A stretch of DNA of 64,000 bases from Papio anubis (GCF_008728515.1 NW_022161899.1:1-64000); one strand, 5' to 3'. Positions 43,640 to 54,754 are shown, counted from the first letter of the stretch. Made by a program: numbers and translations. Notes: generated from the letters alone by a model not told the origin.

Positions 43640-44655
43640 TGATCCACCTACAGAAGACACCAGTAGGCAGGAGTGAGATTCCTTGGCTATGGATAGCCTT
43701 AATGTGTTGGCTTTCTCAAATGATGGCTGTAGTAGTAATGAAAAGGTTATATTGACAGACTCAGGACCTCCTGGTTAGCCAGGGTAGTACAGGCAATGGT
43801 AATAGCTGAGGTCATGCACACGTTTTCTCCTTCCTGGATGCAGTGTTATTCTACCTGGAGATGATGTAGTGGCCTGTGTCAGTTGACCTCCAGCCAGGAA
43901 ATCGTGCCTGCAAAAGAGCACCAGCTGCAGTAGTAACATGGGAATTTGTGGAATCTACTGGAGGGCAGGAAGAAAGTCTCAGTACTTCTCCTCGTTCTTC
44001 TCTTCTTGGGTGGCTTCACTAGGAGTGGCTGCATTTCCTTTATGGCTGCAGTTCTCGCTGAACAGGCCTACCTTGTTCCAGCTTAACTTCAGTGATCCCA
44101 GCCCCTAGTTCTGGTGTAATTTCCTCCAGCCGAGGGGTGGCAGAGGCTTTCAGAAATCAGGAATGGCTGGGTTGCTTCACTGTCTTTTATTTGACTTCCG
44201 TATTAGTCCGTTCTCACGCTGCTAGTAAAGACATACCCAAGACTGGGTAATTTATAAAGGAAAAGGTTTACTGGACTCACAGTTCCACATGGCTGGGGAG
44301 CCCTCACTATCATGGTGACAGGTGAAGGAAAAGCAAAGCACATCTTACATGGCGGCAGGTGAAAGAGCTTGTGCAGGGGAACTCAGATCTCGTGAGACTT
44401 ATTCACTACCACGAGAACAATAGCGGGGAAACTTCCCCCATGATTCAGTTACCTCCACCTGGCCCTGCCCCTGACACGTGGGGATTATGGCAATTCAAGG
44501 TGAGATTTGGGTGAAGACATAGCCAAACCATATCAGCTTCTTAACTCTCTTCTGGACATTCCTATCCCCTGTGCAACTATTTCCGGGTAATAAAGCCCCT
44601 CTGTTTGAATACCTAGAATGGTTTCTGTTTTTCTGACTGGACCCTAATCAATGCA
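43640..44655 (+). mobile_element. ERV/LTR-like segment split by a THE1/MST LTR
   Basis: After the inserted LTR the sequence closes with 'gggtaataaagcccctctgt' and 'ctgactggaccctaatcaat', a typical LTR poly(A) region and end. The part before it (43640-44198) reads like repeat-derived sequence. Family not named; the left limit is a guess. Confidence 0.4.
44200..44536 (-). mobile_element. Solo THE1/MST LTR (MaLR)
   Basis: 'gtattagtccgttctcacgc', 'gactgggtaatttataaagg', 'ctcgtgagacttattcacta' and the end 'gccaaaccatatca' define a reverse THE1/MST LTR with no internal region. Confidence 0.88.
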
Positions 44656-44816
44656 GCTAAACCCTTGACAAAAAAAGAGAGGGAAAGAATAGGAATCTAA
44701 ACAGGTTGGGCAATTCCACTAGCCATTCCTCTCAATGAGCCTGTGCCTTGGAGTGAGGGTGAGGTAGGAGACATGGAACTCTCACTTATTATCAAGTCTT
44801 AGTGTCCCTCATTGGG
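44656..44816. other. Short single-copy stretch
   Basis: Nothing recognised. Confidence 0.35.
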
Positions 44817-44819
44817 TTT

Positions 44820-45136
44820 TTTGTTTTGTTTTGTTTTGTTTTTATTTTTGTTTTTGAGATGGGGTCTCACTCTGTTGCCCAGGTTGGAGTGCAGTGGTGT
44901 GATCTCAGCTCACTGCAACTTCCCCCTTCTGGATTCAAGCGATTCTCTTGCTTCAGCCTCCTGAGTAGTTGGGATTTATAGGCATGTGCCACCGTGCCCG
45001 CTAATGTTTGTATTTTTTTGGTAGAGAGGGATTTACCATGTTGGCCAGGCTATTCTCAAACTCCTGTCCTCAAGTCATCCACCTGCCTTGGCCTCTCAAA
45101 GTGCTGGGATTACAGGTGTAAGTCACTGCACCCAGC
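44820..45136 (-). mobile_element. Alu
   Basis: Reverse Alu with a (TTTTG)n tail. Flanks 'cctcattgggtttt' and 'cctcactgggtttt' are the target-site duplication. Confidence 0.94.
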
Positions 45137-45535
45137 CCCCTCACTGGGTTTTAAGTTGTGGAGGTTTTGGTATATCCTGGCCTCTAAAGCAAACGAACTT
45201 ATTTACATAGACACAAAATTGTGTATCCTCTATTTCATGGTCAGGAGATGTTAAGTGTATGTTAAGTGTATTTCACCTTCCTTGTTTACTACGGAACCCA
45301 ACCCCTCATGCAAGATGAAGCTCTGCTGAGAATCACAGGGCAATATGAGAATCAGATAAAATAGTATGAGTGAAAGCACGTTATAAACTGTAAAATTTCA
45401 AACAAACATAGGACATTATTATTACTTACATTTCAAACCCCCGTCATCCAGGAACAATGCAATTTAAGTCTTTTTATAGGACTTGAGAAGTTACTTTGAA
45501 GGTTTTTTAGAGTTCTCTACTGTTTTCTGTTTTAT
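45137..45535. other. Single-copy sequence
   Basis: Has a small tandem 'gttaagtgtat' at about 45250-45271. Nothing else recognised. Confidence 0.4.
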
Positions 45536-45712
45536 TATTTTATTTTATTTTATTTTGCTTTTTTGGAGACAGGGTATCACTCTGTCACCCAGGCTGGAGT
45601 GCAGTGTGGTGTGATCATAGTTCATTGTCACCTTGAATTCCTAGGCTCAAGTGATCCTCCCACCTCAGCTTCCCAAAGTGCTGGGATTACAGGCGAGCTG
45701 CTGAGCCTGGCC
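45536..45712 (-). mobile_element. Free Alu monomer (FLAM-like) with (TTTTA)n
   Basis: One reverse monomer only, 'gagacagggtatcactctgt' to 'caaagtgctgggattacagg' and 'gagcctggcct', led by TTTTA units. Fits a free left Alu monomer. Confidence 0.8.
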
Positions 45713-45840
45713 TCTCCATTGTTTCTACAAAAAAAAAAAAAAAGGGAAACTAAATCATGATTTCTAGGGAAGATAAGGAGAGTGCATTTAACCTAATGGT
45801 CTCATTTCTTAACTAGAAACACATGAAACAAAAAGTTATT

Positions 45841-46065
45841 TGAGCCCAGAAGTTGGAGGCCAGCCTGAGCAACATAGGGAGACCCCTGTCTCTACAAAAA
45901 AATTTAAAATCAGCTGGGTGAGGTGGCGCATGCCTGTAGTACCAGCTACTTAGGAGCCTGAAGTGGGAGGATTGCTTGAGGTCAGGAGTTCAAGGCTGTA
46001 GTGAGCAGTGATTGTGCCACTGCACTCCAGCCTGGGTAACAGGCTCAAAAAAAAAAAAAAAAAAA
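45841..46065 (+). mobile_element. 5'-truncated AluJ-like
   Basis: Begins at 'ttgagcccagaagttggagg' inside the left arm and runs to an A tail of ~19. Confidence 0.88.
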
Positions 46066-46218
46066 GTTGCATTCTTTGTTTTCCCCTGTAAAACGCATTA
46101 GAATTTACAGAATTATGAAAAGATTATCCTGTTCTTTGTTTTGGAGATGAAATTGGCATGGGAAAAAGTACGACATTTGGCTTTACTTGCTAGGTGCTCA
46201 ATGTTAAGTTAGTGCTCC

Positions 46219-46511
46219 TGGCTGGGTGCGGTGGCTCACGCCTGTAATCCCAGCACTTTGCGGGGCCGAGGTAGGTGGATCACAAGGTCAAGAGATCAAG
46301 ACTATCCTGGCCAACATGGTGAAACCCCTGTCTCTACTAAAAATACAAAAAAAAATTAGCCAGGCGTGGTGGCATGCGCCTGTAATCCCAGCTACTCGGG
46401 AGGCTGAGGTGGGAGAATCACTTGAACCCAGGAGATGGAGGCTGCAGTGAGCCGAGATCACGCTATTGCACTCCAGCCTGGAGACAGAGCAAGACTCCGT
46501 CTCAAAAAAAA
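46219..46511 (+). mobile_element. AluS-like
   Basis: Full Alu, 'ggctgggtgcggtggctcac' to 'aagactccgtctcaaaa'. Confidence 0.94.
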
Positions 46512-47202
46512 AGTTAATGTTTCTTAGTATTTCCCTATATGTTTCTTCTAAAATCAATGCTAAACTTAGAAAAGAAAAAGAAGCTTACAATTTCATTATT
46601 CTCTTCTCTGAGTCAGAAAGACGATTTTTGATGATAAGATTTTCACATTGCTGCAGTAAACCACAAATTATACCGATGTGAACTAGGTCATCACACATTT
46701 TTCCTCCCCAAATATGATCTTGTGGGCATCTATTTTGAATCGATGTCTTTTTTTAAGCCTTTATTCAAATCTTCCTTCAAATTGCTTTATGACCCCTATC
46801 TTTTAGGACCAAGGACTGAACATTCTTTTTTATTCTAAGAGGTAATGAAGCTAAGGAAGCTAACAGGACATGAATGCAAGCCGACCTGTTCAGTTACTAA
46901 TTTGCATTTTACAAAATAATAACAACAATGACGATGATGACAAGTGCCCTAAGATTGTTATCTTGAGTTTCTTAGAGTTGAGAAACCGTTGCTAGCCAAA
47001 CCTCCCAAGACTCATTCCCTGGTTGTTGAGTTTGATAAATTTGTCTCTCTGGTGACACATACCTGGCTGGACCAACAGAGTGATGAAATTCTCTCCTTCT
47101 TGTCTAATTTTTCTTTTGGACTCTACTCAGCAATACGTCTGAATTTCTGTGTAGGTGTCCAGCCTTTAGATTTTTCCAAGTGTTTCCAAAAATGTAATAA
47201 AA
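46512..47202. other. Single-copy sequence, nothing recognised
   Basis: No recognised gene or repeat. Confidence 0.4.
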
Positions 47203-48755
47203 CGGGCATGGTTGTTCAAGCCTACAATCCCAGCACTTTGGGAGGCCAAGGCAAGAGGATAGCTTGAGCCCAGGAGTTTGAGACCAGCGGACAACATGGC
47301 AAAACCCCATCTTTACAAAAATTAGAAAATTAGGAGGCGGGCTCCCGATCCAGTTCCATTCCGTTCTCCCACCACCTTCGCTGTGGGTCTCAGCAGCTCG
47401 GGCGGAGGGAGAAGTGGCAGCGGACAGGCAGCCCAGCTTCGAGAAGGCTCTTGGTGCACCATGGCCCGCAGGCACCTGGCACGGCACGTGCCCTCCTCGC
47501 CACCAGGATGCCCAAGAGGAAGGTCAGCTCCACCTACGGGGCTGCCAAGGAAGAGCCCAAGAGGAGATTGGCGCAGTTGTCAGCTAAACCTCCTGCAAAA
47601 GTGGAAGTGAAGCCAAAAAAGGCAGCAGCGAAGGATAAATCTTCAGATAAAAAAATGCAAACAAAAGGGAAAAGGGGAGCAAAGGGAAAACAGGCTGAAG
47701 TGGCTAACCAAGAAATTAAGCAAGATTTACCTGCAGAAAACAGTGAAACGAAAACTGAGGACAGTCCAGCCTCCCTGATGAAGCAGGAGAGAAGGAAGCC
47801 GAGTCTGATGAACACCATACACCATGTCTTATCAGTGGTCTCTGTCTCCCTTCTGGTACAATCCAGAGGAATATTTTTATCAACTATTTTGTAAATACAA
47901 GCTTTTTAGTAGCTCTAGAAACATTTTTGAGAAGGAGGGAATCCCATCTCATCCCATTTTTTAAGTGTAAATGTTTTTTTTTTAAGAGGTGAAATCATTT
48001 GTTGTTAATTTTTTGGTACAACCAGAAAATAGTGTGGGATATTGAATTATGGGAAGCTTTGACTGTCTCTGGTGTCAGCTTAACTTTCCATAGATGGGGG
48101 GTTAGTTTTCATATCCTATAATACAAAGCATATTAAATGGCAATATGGAGTCAGTCCTGCATTTAATGTCTTGAACATTTTAAATTACTTCTATTCCCAT
48201 GTTGTTTTTTAGTAGAATTGCTTCCTAAAGAAAACCACTCTTTTTTTACGGCTCTCCCTGTGAGAATTATGTGCAATCTGCAACTTTGGTTGTGGTAGTC
48301 CTGATTTCCTAATAACTTTGTTACTGTACTGTGAAAGATTAAAAATTTGAATATGTAGTGTACACGCTATTCCAGTTGTGAATTGGTGGGATGTATGTAA
48401 CAGCTTATCAACATGTGAAGATACTGGTACCTGATAGCCTCTTAAGGAAAATTTGCTTCGGAATTTCAAGCTGGGAAATCACTGGAATAACTTTAAAAAT
48501 GAATTATAATTCATGGCTTTTTAGATTTTTGTTGCATATGTTAAGAATTGTCTGTACTGATCCTCAATCAATAAAATCTCAATTATGAAAGAAAAAAATA
48601 AAATTAGCTAGGTGTAGTGGGGTGCACCTGTAGTCTCAGCTATTGGGAGGCTGAGGTGGGAGGATCACTTGAGCCCAGGAGGTTGAGGCTGCAGTGAACT
48701 ATGACTGTGCCACTGCACTGCAGCCTGGGAGACAGAGTGAGACCCCGTCTGAAAA
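47203..48755 (+). mobile_element. Alu split by the HMGN1 pseudogene
   Basis: The left arm is at 47203-47333 ('gggcatggttgttcaagcct' to 'cccatctttacaaaaattag'). The right arm resumes at about 48600-48755 ('attagctaggtgtagtgggg' to 'agaccccgtctgaaaa'). The break falls in the A-rich linker between the arms. Confidence 0.92.
47334..48590 (+). pseudogene. HMGN1P: Processed HMGN1 pseudogene
   Basis: HMGN1 is a nucleosome-binding high-mobility-group protein of about 100 residues that loosens chromatin. Here an intronless copy of the mRNA is present: a GC-rich 5' UTR (47334-47507), an ATG at 47508 with a frame beginning MPKRKVSS, the nucleosome-binding core with KEEPKRR followed by LSAKPPAKVE, the basic stretch KGKRGAKGKQAEVANQE, and an acidic tail region. 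Extra bases near 47773 (cctccctgatg) shift the frame after residues EDSPAS, so the normal C-terminus (DEAGEKEA-type) is lost and translation would run on with unrelated residues. In the original frame the usual stop is also replaced (gatgaa). The 3' UTR is retained up to AATAAA at 48570-48575, followed by an A-rich tail. 'aaaattag' flanks the insert (47326-47333 and 48600-48607). No promoter of its own is visible. Identification is firm; functional expression is unlikely. The symbol is generic and not a specific locus number. Confidence 0.95.
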
Positions 48756-50049
48756 AATAAAATGAACAGCCCCAAATCAGTGTTTTGAATAGTTTGAAAT
48801 CAGTCTTATCTGTTGAGACAAGCACTGATGGATGTTGCTAGATTCCTGCCACCCTGTGTGTGTGTGTGAGGGGAAGGGATGCTGAGGGAAGGTAAGGATG
48901 GACACAGACAGGCAGAGCCTGTTCTGTTTTTCACAGGGCTGAATCTTGCAGCACATGCCATGTAATCAGGCTAAGGACAAATAATCCCTATGAATAAATT
49001 TATAGTGAATTGACCTACATTTCACATTAGATAAAACACACTTAAGTCATTAAATGAATTTTTCCCTCTGGTTCATTAGTTCCCAGCATGCTCTGATCCT
49101 CTGCTCATTTGTCATATGGCTCATGAAAGCTGAATATGGGAAAAAGAAACTAAATCACTGCATCTGTCCCCTTACCAGGTCAGGCTATGTTCCCCATGTT
49201 CCCCACAGAGGAGTTATTACAATGTTGGAGATTGACTGGTTCTGCGGTTGATCTTGGCTAAGAGACTGAGAAGCTACACTCGACATATCGGCCTTGTGGC
49301 GTTCTGCCAAGCACTGCGCACATTAGCAATGATGTGCCCGTGCTCACATTACCCAGGAGTCATCTGATGCTGAGAGCTTAGATTCAGCATTATGAGAGCT
49401 CTCGAGAATGGGTCTCATCAGAGTTCTGAGCAGCAGGGTTGATGAGTAAAGAGGCTGGCCTTTAAAAAAACTCTCACTTGAAGCTCAAACCTTCAAGTTT
49501 TCCTTTCGTCTCTGGAGATACTCACTGAGTAAAGGTGTTGTAGAGGGAACCATTGTGGGTCAGTCCCAAATGGTATTTGCCGTGGCATGTAGGTCCAAGT
49601 GGACCTATTTTTTTTAAACGTGATGTCATTCTTGGTGTGGAACTCACGGTATTTCATGAAGCTGTTGGTCTGGCTTTGGAGAGTCTGAAAAACAAGTCAA
49701 CATTGTAACATTAGCCATTCTAATGAGCCTGGGAGCAGTCGAGTGCAGGATTTTAATACATAAGGGCCAACATACAGTAATGCTCTAGGGTAGAAACAGG
49801 AGCTCTGAACAACAGAAAGAAGGAGAGTAGCAAGAACAAGGCTGACTATGTGTCATCAATGGCTGCCCCCAAAGCTCATGGGATCTTAGCTGGCATTACT
49901 AGAGTTATGGACAATGGAAAGAAGGTGCACTGGGGAGACTGAAGCTATGATATTTGTCCAGCATTTTGGCCAATATTTTAAGAGGCAAAGTGGAACATGT
50001 TCAGGGTAAGTAATACAAAAGATGCCATATAAAAAATGATTCTATCTAA
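48756..50049. other. Single-copy sequence, nothing recognised
   Basis: 1.3 kb with no gene or repeat recognised; a short (GT)n at 48856-48868. Confidence 0.4.
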
Positions 50050-50135
50050 ACAACATATACTAAGCCAAACCCAGAGCTGAGGGCTACAGATAACAGAAAT
50101 GTAGGTGACACCTTCCCCACTCTCAAGGAGAGTTA
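50050..50135 (-). mobile_element. L2-like fragment
   Basis: 'agctgagggctacagataac' and 'ccccactctcaaggagagtt' resemble the reverse L2 end. Confidence 0.4.
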
Positions 50136-50405
50136 GTAATGGCTTTCAGTCAGTTAGTAGTGGCTGAAAGAATGTAAGATTCATAGTTAGGTAAAAAGGA
50201 AACTCTATATGCTCAAATATTTTAAAAGCAATCATATGAAAGAGGATTAGTCCTGCTCTCTGTGTTACTGAGGCTGAATTAAATCCAGTGGGTGAAAGCC
50301 ACAAAGACTCAGTTTAGCTCAGTATGAGCTGAAATTAACAACAGTGAGAGGAATTTAAAGGTGCAATGGACAGCTCGAGGGAGTTGTGAGATCCTGCTTC
50401 TCAGA
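50136..50405. other. Single-copy sequence
   Basis: Nothing recognised. Confidence 0.35.
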
Positions 50406-50715
50406 TTTTTTTTTTTGTTTTTTTTTTTTTTTGAGACGGAGTCTCGCTCTGTCGCCCGGGCTGGAGTGCAGTGGCCAGATCTCAGCTCACTGCAAGCTCC
50501 ACCTCCCGGGTTTACGCCATTCTCCTGCCTCAGCCTCCCAAGTAACTGGGATTACAGGCGCCCGCCATCTCGCCCGGCTAGTTTTTTGTATTTTTTAGTA
50601 GAGACGGGGTTTCACCGTGTTCACTAGGATGGTCTCGATCTCCTGACCTCGTGATCCACCCGTCTCGGCCTCCCAAAGTGCTTGGAATTACAGGCTTGAG
50701 CCACCGCGCCCGGCC
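50406..50715 (-). mobile_element. AluY (Old World monkey type)
   Basis: Reverse young Alu with 'gcagtggccagatctcagct' (the monkey-type 3' box in reverse). Flanks 'cttctcagat' at 50397 and 50717 areas are the target-site duplication. Confidence 0.95.
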
Positions 50716-50737
50716 TTCTTCTCAGATGTTTAACAAG

Positions 50738-50895
50738 AGGCCTGGCTTGGCACTGTGGCTCATGCCTGAGACCCCAGCACTTTGAGGGGCAGAGGTGGGA
50801 GGATCAGTTGAGCCCAGGAGTTCGAGGCTGCAGTGAGCCAAGATCATGCTACCGCACTCCAGCCTAGCGAGAGACTCTGTCTCTAAAAAAAGAAA
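50738..50895 (+). mobile_element. Alu monomer (FLAM/FAM-like)
   Basis: Single forward monomer, 'tggcttggcactgtggctca' to 'gagactctgtctctaaaa'. It lies 22 bases from the reverse AluY, forming a close head-to-head inverted pair. Confidence 0.8.
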
Positions 50896-50901
50896 AAGAG
50901 C

Positions 50902-51205
50902 AGGCTGGTCTGGCACAGTGGCTCACGCCTTGGGAAGCTGAGGTAGGTGGATCACTTGAGCCCAGGAGTTTGACATCAGCCTGGGCAACATGGCAAAACC
51001 CTGTCTCAACTGAAAATATAAAAATAAGCTGGGCGTGGTGGCATGTGTCTGTAATCCCAGCTATTTGGGAGGCTGAGGCAGGAGAATTGCTTGAAGCCAG
51101 GAGGCGGAGGTTGCGGTGAGCTGAGATCACGTCACTGCACTCCAGCCTGGGAGACAGAGCAAGACTCCATCTGAAACAAACAAACAAACAAACAAACAAA
51201 AAAGA
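50902..51205 (+). mobile_element. AluS-like with (CAAA)n tail
   Basis: Forward Alu missing about 20 bases after 'gtggctcacgcc' and ending in about seven CAAA units (51176-51200). Confidence 0.92.
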
Positions 51206-51402
51206 AACAAAAAATAAAAATTAGCCAGTTTCATAACATGGTCTCAAAATAAATAAATAAATAGATAAAATTTTTAAAATTAATTTTTAAATAATAATTA
51301 AGAACAGGCCTGATGACCAGTAGTAGAGGTGGTGACTGGCACATATACCCCCCTATTCATTCACTGTTTACCCTACTCCATACCAGTGCACCAAGTACAT
51401 TC
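51206..51402. other. A/T-rich and single-copy stretch
   Basis: Includes an (AAAT)n piece at 51248-51270. Confidence 0.4.
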
Positions 51403-51409
51403 GTGTGTT

Positions 51410-51413
<4 letters not shown>

Positions 51414-51442
<29 letters not shown>

Positions 51443-51727
51443 GAGACGGAGTCTCGCTCTGTCGCCTGGGCTGGGTGGAGTGCAGTGGCCGGATCTCAGC
51501 TCACTGCAAGCTCCGCCTCCCGGGTTTATGCCATTCTCCTGTCTCAGCCTCCCGAGTAGCTGGGACTACAGGCGCCCGCCACGTCGCCTGGCTAGCTTTT
51601 TGTATTTTTTAGTAGAGACGGGGTTTCACCGTGTTAGCCAGGATGGTCTCGATCTCCTGACCTCATGATCCGCCCGTCTCGGCCTCCCAAAGTGCTGGGA
51701 TTACAGGCTTGAGCCACCGCGCCCGGC
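51414..51727 (-). mobile_element. AluY (Old World monkey type), long T tail
   Basis: Reverse young Alu with 28 T's and 'gcagtggccggatctcagct'. There is a small duplication ('ggctgggtggagtgc') in the right arm. Target-site duplication 'gtgtgtttcaa' on both sides. Confidence 0.96.
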
Positions 51728-51739
51728 TGTGTGTTTCAA

Positions 51740-52060
51740 ATTTTATGGATATAGTGGTGAGCAAAATCAAAGACCCTTCTCTCATGTAGCTTATACCTCC
51801 TAGGGAGAGACAAACATGAATCGAACAATCACAGGAGTGTATGTAAAACTGCAACTGGGAAAGTGTTTGATGGAAAGGCCCATTGGATGTTACAAGAGCA
51901 GATAAAAGGGTGTTTGACCTATCACGGGAGGCTGGAGATATCCTTGATGAGAAACCCTCAACTGAGCTGAGATCCGCAGGCTGGGTTGGGGTATAGAAGG
52001 GTGCTCCAGGCAAAAAAGACAGACTACGCAGGGTTCTATGGTAGGAAGAAAACTCTTAGA
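51740..52060 (-). mobile_element. L2-like fragment (uncertain)
   Basis: 'gtggtgagcaaaatcaaaga', 'ctctcatgtagcttatacct' and 'gtgctccaggcaaaaaagac' have the reverse L2 wording, degraded. Confidence 0.45.
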
Positions 52061-52109
52061 TAACAGGGAGATGATTCTCAATGACATTTAAAGTCTCTTT
52101 CTTTTTACA

Positions 52110-52660
52110 AATTTTTATCTATTTATTGAATAGGTAATTCATAAATTGAACAAATTTCAAAGGTATGAAAGGGTACAGAGTGAACAGCAAGCCTCCCTTA
52201 CTGCTCAGACCTTCTAGAGACAATCACTCTTGCCAGGTTTTTCTGGTCCTCCTAAAGGTATTCGATGCATCAACTAATATTCCTTTTTCTTCCCTCCACA
52301 AAATTGTAGTACCCTCTACACCATTTTACATCTTGCCTTATTCTCCTAACAATGTATCTGAGGCTCTCTCGGCACATTCACAGGTACCCTGCAGGTGTTT
52401 TAGCAGCCACACAGCAATCCAGTGAAGGAGGCACCATAGTTGAGTTAGCCTCTCCTCAACCGAGGCCATGTAGGAGAACTGCAAGCAAAACAGCAGTGAA
52501 TTTCCTTGTATGCACAAAATTTTGCAAATCTGTGATTGTCTGTAATGCAAACTTTGGTTTTCTTCTTTATGTTGTGTCTGATTACAATAGTAATACATGC
52601 TTACAGGAAAATATTTGCAGAAATATATAATGCAGAATGTGAAAGTACTCAAGAATCTCA
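52110..52660 (-). mobile_element. L1M-like 3' fragment (uncertain)
   Basis: 'ggtatgaaagggtacagagt', 'tagagacaatcactcttgcc' and 'cctaacaatgtatctgaggc' resemble the reverse of an old L1M 3' region. Confidence 0.5.
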
Positions 52661-52952
52661 CCTTTCATAACCACTATGGCTATTCGTTTGTCCAGATGAT
52701 TTCTAATCTAGAATAATTGAAAAAGAAGGGGCATGTCGCACCCAGAGCATAAGGCAGATTCCAGAATCTCTCCCTCTCTATGGTTTGGAGTTCACATGGA
52801 GAGAAGCTGTAATTCCTCCCAGAGGGTGCTGATGCATTCCTCTACTATAATAACTGTTTCTCACTTGGATTCTACAGATGACTTTGGGATACAAATTAAT
52901 TTGTCAATGAAGGTGTATTTTCCAAGTAAGAGATCTAAAACTTTCATCAGAT
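52661..52952. other. Single-copy sequence
   Basis: Nothing recognised. Confidence 0.35.
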
Positions 52953-52983
<31 letters not shown>

Positions 52984-53267
52984 GAGACAACTTTCCCTCT
53001 TGTCTTCCAGGCTGGAGTGCAATGGCATGATCTCGGCTCACTGCAACTTCTGCCTCCCAGGTTCAAGTGATTCTCCTGCCCCAGCTGCCCAAGTAGCTGG
53101 GATTACAGGTGCCCGCTACCATACCTGGCTCATTTTTGTATTTTGAGTAGAGATGGGGGTTTCACCATATTGGCCGGCTTGGTCTCAAACTCCTGACCTC
53201 ATGTGATCCTCCCTTCTCTGCCTCCCAAAGTGCTGGAATTACAGACGTGAGCTGCCGTGCCTAGCCT
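52953..53267 (-). mobile_element. Alu
   Basis: Reverse Alu with ~30 T's. Flanks 'catcagattctt' and 'catctaattctt' are a target-site duplication. Confidence 0.93.
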
Positions 53268-53360
53268 CATCTAATTCTTCAAGGGGTATATGACCCCTCA
53301 CCAAAGTTAAGAGTATCTACTACTAGAAAGAGCCATCAGATAAGTTTCCTTTTTCATTGA

Positions 53361-53428
53361 AGAGTGGTATTAAATCCTGCCAACTACACCAAAAAGAAAA
53401 AAGAAAGAAAGAAAAAAGAGTGGTGTTA
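53361..53428 (+). repeat. A-rich microinsertion with direct flanks
   Basis: 'agagtggtatta' (53361-53372) and 'agagtggtgtta' (53417-53428) flank a 44-nt insert made of 'aatcctgccaactacacc' plus an A/G-rich tail. It looks like a very short retroposed fragment; the source is unknown. Confidence 0.4.
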
Positions 53429-53474
53429 GTTTTAGCAGAGGGTTTTTCCAAGGGTTCCTAAATTATTGCAGAAT

Positions 53475-53590
53475 TTAAATAAATTATTTAGCCTCATCTA
53501 TTAAATAAGGGGTAATAATGGCAACTCATGGAGTGGTTATGAGGATTAAATAAGTTCATATTTGCAAGCACTTAGAAAGTTGCTGTCAAA
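53475..53590 (+). mobile_element. MIR SINE
   Basis: 'tagcctcatctattaaataa' and 'tggttatgaggattaaataa' match the MIR 3' half. Confidence 0.7.
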
Positions 53591-54391
53591 TCATAAGCCC
53601 GATTACATACATGTTTGTAAAGTAACACTAGTTCACGTGTTCCCTGCCTGCCCCAACCCCGAGGAGAAAACCAAGGTCCGTAGTAAAGAGCAGAAGACTT
53701 TTGACAAGCAGCCAGACCTCCTGAATAATTTCTAATACAGAATCTTCCCTAGGCAGCATGCTATCCCTATCCAGAGATCAAAACAGATCTAGGTCATTTG
53801 AGGAAGTAGCCAGGCAAAGGATGTTGAAGCACTGCAGTAAAACTCAGTGTTAATTATGCAGCTAGGAAGGACAGTTTTTTGTAGTTTAAAAGAAAGCAAA
53901 TTATGTGTAGACTAGATAGATACATACATACAAATGTATATATGTATGCACCTGTGTATGTATATCATATTTATAAGAAACTATTTAATTTTAAATTGAG
54001 GATTTTTTTTCAACAGCAAGAGAAGGAGTTACCTCTAAACTAAAATACCTGAAAATTTACAGTTCAGGATGTGTAACCAGCAGGAATTACGATCACTTTA
54101 CTCTTTCCTCATCACCTCCCCATGCCAAAAACTATGTATGTACACATAGACATAATTATATCATTTTATTACTTATAGAATAATGCAGTTGAATTATGTT
54201 ATCTAAAAGGTACTTCAAGTATTCCAGATGCTTTGAGGACTGTTGAAAAAGTGCATGTGCACGTCGATCTCAGGTCCTATTTTTTTCTCCTTCCATCTCA
54301 CCATGCAGTGTCATAGAGTCCCAGTCCTGCACTCACTAAGCCTTAGGTGGGAGAATTAATTCAGTTCTGTCTCATTAAGTACTAAGCACAA
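53591..54391. other. Single-copy sequence with a TA-rich tract
   Basis: 53910-53970 is a (TACA)n/(TATG)n region. No gene recognised. Confidence 0.4.
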
Positions 54392-54690
54392 TGGCCAAGC
54401 ACAGTTGTTCGTGCCTGTAATCCTAGTGCTTTGGGAGGCCGAGGAGGGCGGATTGCCTGAGCCCAAGAGTTCGAGATCAGACTGAGAGCAACATGGTAAA
54501 ACCCTGTCTCTACTAAAAATACAAAAATTAGCTGGCTGTGGTGACACATGCCTCTAATCCCAGCTACTCGGGAGGCTGAGGCACAAGAATTGCTTGAACC
54601 TGGGAGGAAGAAGTTACAGTGAGCCCAGATTGCACCACTGCACTCCAGCCAGAGTGAGACTCTGTCTCCAAAACAACAACAACAACAACA
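54392..54690 (+). mobile_element. Alu with (CAA)n tail
   Basis: Forward Alu ending in about six CAA units. Flanks 'agtactaagcacaa' at 54378 and 54692 areas are the target-site duplication. Confidence 0.94.
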
Positions 54691-54754
54691 ACTAGTACTA
54701 AGCACAAGCATTGAACATCTAGTCTGTGCCAGAAGCATGGCATAAAGCAAACAG

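Noticed and set aside
47451..47894. HMGN1-like frame as a functional gene
   Set aside because: Intronless, poly(A)-tailed, flanked by short repeats, embedded in an Alu and frameshifted near the C-terminus, so it is a processed pseudogene.
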